Assembly (NCBI RefSeq): GCF_014191725.1
Contig: NZ_JACHWZ010000001.1
Location: 124,001 to 188,000, forward strand
Length of the DNA stretch: 64,000 nucleotides
Source: Microbulbifer rhizosphaerae
GTDB taxonomy: Bacteria > Pseudomonadota > Gammaproteobacteria > Pseudomonadales > Cellvibrionaceae
Direction of reading: 5' to 3'
Positions 57,794 through 64,000 of this stretch are shown one piece after another (the stretch's first letter is position 1; the number at the start of each line of letters is the position of its first letter). A model generated the notes under the pieces. The model was not told the origin of the DNA. It saw only the letters and a list, made by a program, of their open reading frames with translations, and searched no databases. Made by a program: the position numbers and the translations under genes.

Positions 57794-58735
57794 TTATCTG
57801 AACATGGCCGACAGGGATTCCTCGTTACTGATTCGGCGCATGGACTCGGCGAGCATGGCGGACAGGGTCAACTGGCGGATCTTCGGGGCCCGCTGCATCT
57901 TGTCGCCCAGAGGGATGGAGTCCGTGACCACCAGTTCGTCCAGCACTGAGTTGTTCAGGTTCTCGATCGCCTTGCCGGACAGCACCGGGTGGGTGCAGTA
58001 GGCCACCACTTTCTTGGCGCCGTGCTGCTTGAGGGCATTGGCGGCATTGCACAGGGTGCCGGCGGTGTCCACCATATCGTCCACCAGCAAGCAGGTGCGG
58101 CCGTCGATCTCGCCGATGATATTCATTACCTCGGCCACATTGGCTGCCGGGCGGCGCTTGTCGATAATCGCCAGTTCGCAGTCCAGGCTCTTGGCCACCG
58201 CGCGGGCGCGCACCACGCCACCGATATCCGGGGAGACCACCACCAGGTCCTCGTAGCTCTGGCGCTCGATATCGTCCAGCAGTACCGAGGAGCCGTAGAC
58301 GTTGTCCACCGGCACGTCGAAAAACCCCTGGATCTGCTCCGCATGAAGATCCACGGTCAGCACCCGGTCGATACCCACGCTCACCATCATATCCGCCACC
58401 ACTTTCGCGGAAATCGGCACCCGCTGGGAGCGCACCCGGCGATCCTGGCGCGCATAGCCGAAGTAGGGGACCACCGCGGTGATGCGGCCGGCGGAGGCGC
58501 GGCGCAGGGCGTCCACCAACAGGATCAGCTCCATCAGGTTGCGGTTGGTGGGCTGGCAGGTGGACTGCACTACAAACACATCGCGGCCGCGCACGTTATC
58601 GGTGATCTCAACCGCAATCTCGCCGTCGGAGAAGCGTTTTACCACCGCTTCGCCCAGGGGGATCGCCATATGGTCGACAACTTTCTGTGCCAGTTCCGGG
58701 TTTGCGTTGCCGGTAAACACCATTAAGTCAGCCAC
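57794..58735 (-). CDS. prs: Ribose-phosphate pyrophosphokinase
   Basis: 313 residues from GTG ([19 protein letters not shown]), with AAGGTA upstream; an in-frame extension to 58849 would run through heptamer repeats and the t[29 protein letters not shown] (metal/PRPP region) and [14 protein letters not shown] (PRPP loop) are present. It makes PRPP for nucleotide, histidine and tryptophan synthesis. Confidence 0.96.
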   Translation of the reverse strand: MADLMVFTGNANPELAQKVVDHMAIPLGEAVVKRFSDGEIAVEITDNVRGRDVFVVQSTCQPTNRNLMELILLVDALRRASAGRITAVVPYFGYARQDRRVRSQRVPISAKVVADMMVSVGIDRVLTVDLHAEQIQGFFDVPVDNVYGSSVLLDDIERQSYEDLVVVSPDIGGVVRARAVAKSLDCELAIIDKRRPAANVAEVMNIIGEIDGRTCLLVDDMVDTAGTLCNAANALKQHGAKKVVAYCTHPVLSGKAIENLNNSVLDELVVTDSIPLGDKMQRAPKIRQLTLSAMLAESMRRISNEESLSAMFR

Positions 58736-58785
58736 GGGAGTACCTTGTGTTTCGATTGAGGAGGAGGGATGGATTGTGAGGCGAC

Positions 58786-58813
58786 TGTCTTCTGACTTCT
58801 GTCCTCTGACCTT
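58786..58813 (+). repeat. Heptanucleotide repeat, TGTCYTC family, in the prs leader
   Basis: TGTCTTC, TGACTTC, TGTCCTC, TGACCTT in register, four bases from the 3' end of tRNA-Gln and about 50 bases before the prs start. Confidence 0.75.
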
Positions 58814-58817
58814 TGAA

Positions 58818-58892
58818 TGGCTGGGGCGGTAGGATTCGAACCTACGCATGACGGGATCAAAACCCGCTGCCTTACCGCTTGGCTACGCCCCA
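58818..58892 (-). tRNA. tRNA-Gln (TTG), second copy
   Basis: Base-identical to 53885-53959, with encoded CCA. It lies between ispE and prs, the standard place in pseudomonad-type genomes. Its first ten bases also encode the last codons and stop of ispE. Confidence 0.97.
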
Positions 58893-59770
58893 GTAATTTT
58901 TGAAACAGCTTTCAGTTGTCGGTGCGCGGGGGATTCCTGTACCCCCGCGGCGACAAGGCCCCGCCACCCGGCCGGCGCTTTGGCGAGAATACTTTCCGCC
59001 GTTTGCGCCGAATCGAAAGCCGCGAAAACGCAGGCCCCGGTACCGGTCAGATGCGCTCTGGCAAACTGCTGCAGCCAATCTTTGGCCGCGCGTACCGCTG
59101 GATAGAGGCTCTCGACCAGGGGCTGGCAATCGTTGCCGGAATACTCTTCCAGCCATTCGCTGTCCAACCACCGGTCGCGAAGGTGCGCTAATGTAATTGG
59201 GGCAGAATCTCTTGTCAAACGCGGATCGCCGAACACCGCCGCGGTGCTCACCTGGCAGTCCGGCACCAGCACCAGGTAGTGCCGGGTCTCGGTAACCACT
59301 GGAGTCAACACTTCACCGATGCCCTCCGCCCAGGCGGTGCGGCCGCGTACGAATACCGGCACATCTGCACCGAGCTGCCGGCCCAGTTGCGCGAGCTCGT
59401 TGAGGGTGAGGTGGCATTGCCACAGTTGGTTGAGCCCCAGCAGTGTGGTGGCGGCGTCGCTGCTGCCACCACCAATGCCGCCGCCCAGGGGCAGGTTTTT
59501 GTGCAGGCGAATATATGCACCGCCGGTGCAGCCGGTTCTCTGTTGCAGCAAATGCGCGGCGCGATAGATCAGGTTCTCCTGCAGCGGGATTTGCAGGCTG
59601 CCGGCGTCGACACTGATTTCGCTGTTGGCGCGCAGCTCGAAGTCCAGCTGATCGCCGAAATCGAGCAGTTGAAACAGGGTCTGCAACCGGTGGTAGCCGT
59701 CTTCGCGACGGCCGAGGATACGCAGGAACAGGTTCAGCTTGGCCGGTGCCGGCAGTTGCAGGTCGGGCAT
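58883..59770 (-). CDS. ispE: 4-diphosphocytidyl-2-C-methyl-D-erythritol kinase
   Basis: 295 residues. GHMP kinase: LPAPAKLNLFLRILGRREDG, the ATP loop NLPLGGGIGGGSSDAATTLL near residue 90, and LTGTGACVFAAFD near the end. Fourth step of the MEP isoprenoid pathway. The last residues (TGA, stop TAG) are read from the 5' end of tRNA-Gln, a ten-base overlap. No clear Shine-Dalgarno; a MITE sits 33 bases upstream. Confidence 0.95.
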   Translation of the reverse strand: MPDLQLPAPAKLNLFLRILGRREDGYHRLQTLFQLLDFGDQLDFELRANSEISVDAGSLQIPLQENLIYRAAHLLQQRTGCTGGAYIRLHKNLPLGGGIGGGSSDAATTLLGLNQLWQCHLTLNELAQLGRQLGADVPVFVRGRTAWAEGIGEVLTPVVTETRHYLVLVPDCQVSTAAVFGDPRLTRDSAPITLAHLRDRWLDSEWLEEYSGNDCQPLVESLYPAVRAAKDWLQQFARAHLTGTGACVFAAFDSAQTAESILAKAPAGWRGLVAAGVQESPAHRQLKAVSKITGA

Positions 59771-59802
59771 AAATTTGTGGTTGCGGCAAAAAAAACGGGT
59801 GC

Positions 59803-60085
59803 TAGTGTCCTGTATGGTACTAAATAGTGATACCAGAGCCCCCCAGATTGTTCACAGTTAGGCGCAGCTCGCAGGGAATGGTCATTCCATTTTCAAGAGC
59901 TGCAACGCGGCTGTGGGCCCTCTCTACCAGGTGAAGAGGGGGGCTCCCTTCGGGCGGGCCGCTAAGCAGCCATCTGCGGCGTTGCACTTGCTTGACGTAG
60001 AATGACTACGCCGGCGCAAGTGCGGCTTGCATCTGGCCGCTTAGCGGCCCGCTGGTGTCACTATTTAGTACCATACAGGACACTA
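59803..60085. mobile_element. MITE-like element, family E, copy 2, with 34-bp terminal inverted repeats
   Basis: 283 bases. Ends 59803-59836 and 60052-60085 are inverted repeats matching at 33 of 34 positions and beginning TAGTGTCCTGTATGG. The interior is homologous to 52568-52800. The outermost bases are TA on both sides, consistent with a TA target. The terminal CTA supplies the stop codon of lolB, so the insertion trimmed or replaced the end of that gene. No open frame of note; it needs a transposase in trans. Confidence 0.88.
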
Positions 60086-60748
60086 ATTTTGCGGCAACCA
60101 CTCCTTGATCACCAGCGTCACTTTGACCGGCCCCGCCGCCTGGCGGGTTTCCGCCACGATGCGGGTGGGTAAGACGTAGGCCCCGACGTTCTGGTAGCCG
60201 CTGAAGTTCAGGTTCCAGCCGGCCTGCTGCAGACTTTGCAGTTGCCCCTGGCCGCCCTTCTGCTGGCCCTCCACCGGCGCGTCGGGCGCGGCCATGCCGC
60301 GCACCCAGTAGTACATTTCCGCCACCGGTAACGGCCAGCCGAGAATCTCTGCGGTGAGCTCCGCCGGGGTGGCGGCCTGCAGCGGCACCTCGCCGCCTTT
60401 TTGCAGGGTCACGCCGGCGGGCGTGCCGGTAATCACCGTGGTGCCGGCGCCCAGCGGGCCACTGAGATGGATGCGGTAGTTTTGTGCGGTGCGCTGCCAC
60501 CACTGCAGATTGGCGCTGCCGTTCTCCCCCGGCGAGCGCACACCCAGTTTGCCGTTGATGGTCCAGTGCTGGAGCTGTGCCGCCGGCGATTCCGCCGCAA
60601 TCGGGGGCCGCGGCTGCGGTTGCGACTGCTGGCCGGCACAGGCTGCGAGTGTTAAGGCGACCCAGCCGAGAAGCAGGCGCTGCAGCGCCCTGCGCTCACT
60701 GTGTGCCGCGATTTTCCAGAGACCCGTTTTTTCAAGATTCAGAAACAT
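60083..60748 (-). CDS. lolB: Outer-membrane lipoprotein localization factor LolB
   Basis: 221 residues; lipobox ALTLAAC/AGQQ after a long N-terminal region (Cys near 37). LolB fold: WTINGKLGVRSPGENGSANL, YRIHLSGPLGAGTTVITG, ILGWPLPVAEMYYWVRG. It receives lipoproteins from LolA and inserts them in the outer membrane. The start overlaps the TPR gene by 17 bases with GGAG upstream. Its final codons abut the MITE (stop TAG from the repeat end). Confidence 0.92.
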   Translation of the reverse strand: MFLNLEKTGLWKIAAHSERRALQRLLLGWVALTLAACAGQQSQPQPRPPIAAESPAAQLQHWTINGKLGVRSPGENGSANLQWWQRTAQNYRIHLSGPLGAGTTVITGTPAGVTLQKGGEVPLQAATPAELTAEILGWPLPVAEMYYWVRGMAAPDAPVEGQQKGGQGQLQSLQQAGWNLNFSGYQNVGAYVLPTRIVAETRQAAGPVKVTLVIKEWLPQN

Positions 60749-62513
60749 GCTGCTCCACTCCCCCTTTGTCGCGCAGCCGCTTCATGGCCGCCGGGATGAC
60801 TTTGCTCTGCGGATTGATTTCCAGGCCGCGCTGCCAGACTTGCACAGCCTGTTCGCGATCGCCCTGCACCCAGAGTACTTCGCCCAGATGCGCGGCGATT
60901 TCGTGGTCCGGCAGTTTTTCCATGGCTTCCCGCAGATACTTTACCGCATCGCTGTGATTGCCCAGACGGTACTGCACCCAGCCCATGCTGTCGATAATAG
61001 CCGGATCCTCCGGGCGCAATTGCAGTGCCCGGGCGATCAACTGCTGCGCCTCGTCGAGGCGCGTGTCGTCCTCGGTCAGTTTGTAACCCAGGGCGTTGAG
61101 CAGAGTGGGGTTGTCCGGATCGCGTTCCAGCAGTTTGCGCAGGCCGCTCTCGTAGGCGGCGGAATTTCCCAGGTGGCTGCTGGTGACGGCGTGGGCGTAG
61201 ATCAGGCGGCCGCTCTCCCGATGCTGCTCCAGGGCCTTGTCGAGCAATTCCAGGGCCTGTTGGTGACGCTTATGCTTGTTCAGCAGCTCCGCCTCCAGCA
61301 GGTAAAAGTGTTCCGCCTGCTCCGGGTGCCGCCGGCGCAGTTCGGCAAACCAGTCGCGGTTGTTCCCCGCCAGGCCGGCGGTGGCCAGCAGTTGGGTGCC
61401 GCGGGTAATCGCCTCCACATAATCGCCGCCGGGTTCCACTGCGCGGTAGTGGGCGATAGCGCCGTCGACGTCTTTTTCCCGCTCGGCGATGCTGCCCAGG
61501 TAGAAATGCGCCGCGGACTGGTGCTGATCCAGCTTGAGCAGGCGCTCGAACAGGGGTTTGGCCTGGGTAAGGCTGTCGGTTTCAAAGCGGATCAGCGCCA
61601 GCGACAGGATCATGTTGCCGTCGTAGGGGCGCTGGGCCACCAGCTCGGCGAACTGCTGTTGCGCCAGGTCCAGGTCCTTGCGGATCAGCAGGCGCGCATA
61701 CTGCAGGCGCAGGCGGCTCTCCTGGGGGTAGGTGCGCACCAGGTTCTCCAGCAGTTGCAGGGCCTCTTCGCGCCTGTTCTGGTCCACCAGCAGGTGGGTT
61801 TCCAGCAGCGGCGCGTCGAGCATTTCCGGGTGCTGTTCCTGCACCCGGTGGACGATGGACAGAGCCTGTGGGTATTGCTCCTGGGCGCGCAGCATCATCG
61901 CGTGGGCCAGGGCCGCCTCGCCGTTTTGCGGATACTTCTCCGCCAGCCGGCGAAATTCCGCCAGGGTCCGCTCTTCCACTTTTTCATCCGCCACCGCGGC
62001 GGCGGCGAGGGATTGCAGCGGGGCGTCGCCGCCCAGGTCCAGGGCTTTTTCCGCGTGGGCCAGCGCTGTGTCCAGCTCCCCCGCCAGAGCGAGTTCGGCG
62101 GTGGCGGCCAGCTGCGCCTCTACCTCCTCCGGCTCCAGTTCCACCCACAGCTGCGCCGAGCGCAGCGCCGCGCGACGGGCGTTGAGGAAGCGCGCTATGT
62201 GGGTGGCTCGGGCCGCCACCCCGGGGTCCTTGGTGCGCTCGGCCTGGTAGTAGTAGTTGGCCAGGGCCACGTCATACTGCTCGCGGTTGCCGGCCACCTC
62301 CGCCACCAGCAGGGTGTAGAAGGTCTCGATGGGGAAGGGGCGGGCGTCGGCTTTCTCCTCTGCGGGCGCCACGGGCTGGGGCTGCGGCTCCGGGAGAGTC
62401 TCTTCCCGGGCAGATTGCTGGGCGCAGGCGCCGAGCAGCGCGCAGATGGCCGCGGCGAGCAGCGACTTGTGGGAAAGCAGGCGGGAGAAGCGGGCCGGGA
62501 TTGCTGGAGGCAT
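60732..62513 (-). CDS. TPR-repeat lipoprotein
   Basis: 593 residues with lipobox ICALLGAC/AQQ (Cys near 30) and a Pro/Glu-rich linker, then about a dozen TPR-like helix pairs to the end (for example NPTLLNALGYKLTEDDTRLD and DPAIIDSMGWVQYRLGNHSD). It corresponds in place to PA4667-like proteins beside lolB and hemA in pseudomonads. Probably a periplasmic or outer-membrane-anchored scaffold; partner unknown. Confidence 0.9.
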   Translation of the reverse strand: MPPAIPARFSRLLSHKSLLAAAICALLGACAQQSAREETLPEPQPQPVAPAEEKADARPFPIETFYTLLVAEVAGNREQYDVALANYYYQAERTKDPGVAARATHIARFLNARRAALRSAQLWVELEPEEVEAQLAATAELALAGELDTALAHAEKALDLGGDAPLQSLAAAAVADEKVEERTLAEFRRLAEKYPQNGEAALAHAMMLRAQEQYPQALSIVHRVQEQHPEMLDAPLLETHLLVDQNRREEALQLLENLVRTYPQESRLRLQYARLLIRKDLDLAQQQFAELVAQRPYDGNMILSLALIRFETDSLTQAKPLFERLLKLDQHQSAAHFYLGSIAEREKDVDGAIAHYRAVEPGGDYVEAITRGTQLLATAGLAGNNRDWFAELRRRHPEQAEHFYLLEAELLNKHKRHQQALELLDKALEQHRESGRLIYAHAVTSSHLGNSAAYESGLRKLLERDPDNPTLLNALGYKLTEDDTRLDEAQQLIARALQLRPEDPAIIDSMGWVQYRLGNHSDAVKYLREAMEKLPDHEIAAHLGEVLWVQGDREQAVQVWQRGLEINPQSKVIPAAMKRLRDKGGVEQHVSES

Positions 62514-62572
62514 AAGGGCGTATCCGTACGTTACGGGGACATCAGATGGCGTCTTTTGAGCGGTTATCGCCG

Positions 62573-62578
62573 TATAAT
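62573..62578 (+). promoter_or_regulatory. Candidate -10 box for hemA
   Basis: A perfect TATAAT in the 235-base gap between the divergent TPR gene and hemA. The -35 side (GTCTTT at 62551-62556, 16 bases away) is weak. Leader to hemA about 165 bases. Confidence 0.4.
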
Positions 62579-62748
62579 TCTAGTCGTGATTGGACCCCCG
62601 GACCGTGCTCAGGGTTCGCAAAAGCAAAGTCTGCGTCTATTTTAACCCTCAATTTAACGGCCGGCTCGCTTGCAAGCGGCGCGGCCGCCCGGGAAAATGC
62701 GCTCCCGCAGTCCGCTGCCACCACCAGATTTAACGCCGACAGGAGCCT

Positions 62749-64000
62749 ATGCCAATCCTCGCCCTGGGTATCAACCACGATAGCGCCCCGATCGAGGTGC
62801 GCGAGCGGGTGGCTTTTGCCCCGGAGGTGATGCCTGGCGCCCTGGCGGATGCGCGCAAAGCCCTGGGCTGTGCGGAACTGGCGATACTCTCCACCTGCAA
62901 CCGCACCGAGATTTACGGCGAGGTGTCGGAAGAGCGGCTGCTGGAGTGGCTGGCGGATTACCACCAGGTACCCCGGGAGCAACTGGCCGCCAGCCACTAC
63001 AGCTACCGCGGCGAGGATGCGGTGCGCCATATGATGCAGGTGGCCTGTGGCCTCGATTCCCTGGTGCTGGGCGAGCCGCAAATCCTGGGCCAGATCAAGT
63101 CCGCCTACGCGGTTGCGCGCGAGAGCGGCAGTGTCGGCAGCCTGCTGCACAGTGTCTTCCAGCAGGTATTCGCGGTGGCCAAGAAGGTGCGCACCGAGAC
63201 CGCCATCGGCGAGAACCCGGTGTCCGTGGCCTACGCCGCGGTATCCCTGGCGTCGCGCATCTTCACCGACCTGGGACAGCAGACGGCGCTGCTGATCGGC
63301 GCCGGCGAGACCATCGAACTGGTGGCGCGGCACCTGCTGGACCAGGGGGTTGCGCAGCTGATCGTCGCCAACCGCACCCTGAACCGCGCGGAACAGTTGG
63401 CGGATAATTTCGGCGCAGAGGCCATATTGCTGGCGGATATCCCCGAGCACCTGTCGCGGGCGGATATCGTGATCAGCTCCACCGCCAGCCAACTGCCGAT
63501 CCTCGGCAAGGGCGCGGTGGAATCGGCCCTCAGGCAGCGCCGCCACCGGCCCGTGTTTATGGTGGATATCGCCGTGCCCCGGGATATCGAACCGCAAGTG
63601 GGCCAGTTGGACGACGTCTACCTCTATACCGTCGACGACCTGCGCGGGGTGATCGACGAGGGCAAGCGCTCGCGGGAAAAGGCCGCCGAGGCCGCCCACA
63701 CCATTGTCGACGCCGCAGCCAGTGCGTTTATGCGCGAACACCGCGCCCTGGGTGCGGTGGACACCATCCGCAGTTACCGCATGCGCGCGCAGCAGATCGG
63801 CGACACGGAGCTGGAAAAAGTGTTGCTGCAGCTGGACAAGGGCGAGGACCCGCGGCGGCTGCTGGAGCAGCTGGCCCGCTCCCTCACCAACAAACTGATA
63901 CACGCCCCCACGGTCAACCTCAGGCGCGCCACCGCCGAAGGGGACCTGCAGCGGCTGCGCCTGGCGCGGGAAATCGTCGGCCTGGACCCCTTCGCGGAAA
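62749..64000 (+). CDS. hemA: Glutamyl-tRNA reductase (cut by window end)
   Basis: 417 codons are present and no stop is reached before the right edge. Catalytic Cys50 in [34 protein letters not shown], the NADPH domain [18 protein letters not shown], and [14 protein letters not shown] are present. First committed step of C5-pathway heme synthesis. AGGAG lies three bases before the ATG. Divergent from the TPR gene, as in pseudomonads. Confidence 0.96.
   Translation, partial: MPILALGINHDSAPIEVRERVAFAPEVMPGALADARKALGCAELAILSTCNRTEIYGEVSEERLLEWLADYHQVPREQLAASHYSYRGEDAVRHMMQVACGLDSLVLGEPQILGQIKSAYAVARESGSVGSLLHSVFQQVFAVAKKVRTETAIGENPVSVAYAAVSLASRIFTDLGQQTALLIGAGETIELVARHLLDQGVAQLIVANRTLNRAEQLADNFGAEAILLADIPEHLSRADIVISSTASQLPILGKGAVESALRQRRHRPVFMVDIAVPRDIEPQVGQLDDVYLYTVDDLRGVIDEGKRSREKAAEAAHTIVDAAASAFMREHRALGAVDTIRSYRMRAQQIGDTELEKVLLQLDKGEDPRRLLEQLARSLTNKLIHAPTVNLRRATAEGDLQRLRLAREIVGLDPFAE

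Noticed and set aside
58736..58849. Upstream extension of prs
   Set aside because: It would translate heptamer repeats and part of tRNA-Gln; the GTG at 58735 matches the family start.

Overview
The window is chromosomal DNA from a GC-rich gammaproteobacterium. Gene orders such as leuS-lptE-holA, miaB-ybeZ-ybeY-corC-lnt and TPR gene-lolB-ispE-tRNA-prs-rplY-pth-ychF with hemA divergent are Pseudomonas/Cellvibrionales-like. The TonB receptor plus SapC, the GlcNAc pathway and the style of the repeats suggest a marine polysaccharide degrader near Microbulbifer; the genus is inference.

Layout. 1-1389: accessory edge with an AT-rich orphan membrane protein followed by an attC-like site, then a REP-like repeat. 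1390-13297: a urea-uptake island. It has a transporter-fused hybrid histidine kinase and its LuxR-type response regulator on the minus strand, and a divergent porin followed by urtABCDE. No urease genes are in the window. 13591-18255: minus-strand leuS, a small periplasmic protein, lptE and holA. 18366-27192: envelope and RNA housekeeping genes (zinc-ribbon protein, ElyC-like, YfcH-like, lnt, corC, ybeY, ybeZ, miaB). 27374-34067: DUF1820, a metallophosphoesterase coupled to an OlsF-like two-domain acyltransferase, a class Ic aspartate aminotransferase, a lipoprotein and a PstS-OmpA fusion.

34385-52523 is one functional block. GlcNAc and chitin sugars enter through a TonB receptor (with a SapC-like partner) and the inner-membrane transporter NagP. 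They are converted by NagK, NagA and NagB-II to fructose-6-phosphate. Next to these lie edd-zwf-pgl-eda-gap-pyk, the Entner-Doudoroff route. Four near-identical 16-bp palindromes (34385, 40518, 48879, 48903) look like operators for the LacI-family regulator encoded inside the block, and a HexR-type box (40708) precedes edd.

52801-64000: a TSUP permease, tRNA-Gln, tRNA-Met, an EamA permease, then ychF, pth, rplY, prs, a second identical tRNA-Gln, ispE, lolB, a TPR lipoprotein and hemA, which runs off the right edge.

The most unusual layer is the intergenic DNA. It holds several families of dispersed hairpin or MITE-like elements: one whose stems differ between copies but stay self-complementary, one with 34-bp terminal inverted repeats, and one flanked by a 9-bp target duplication at the holA stop codon. 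There are also REP-like palindromes, one with a sevenfold expanded 15-mer, and two heptanucleotide tandem-repeat families sitting at gene ends, including the start of lnt. All calls come from reading sequence; no database search was run.
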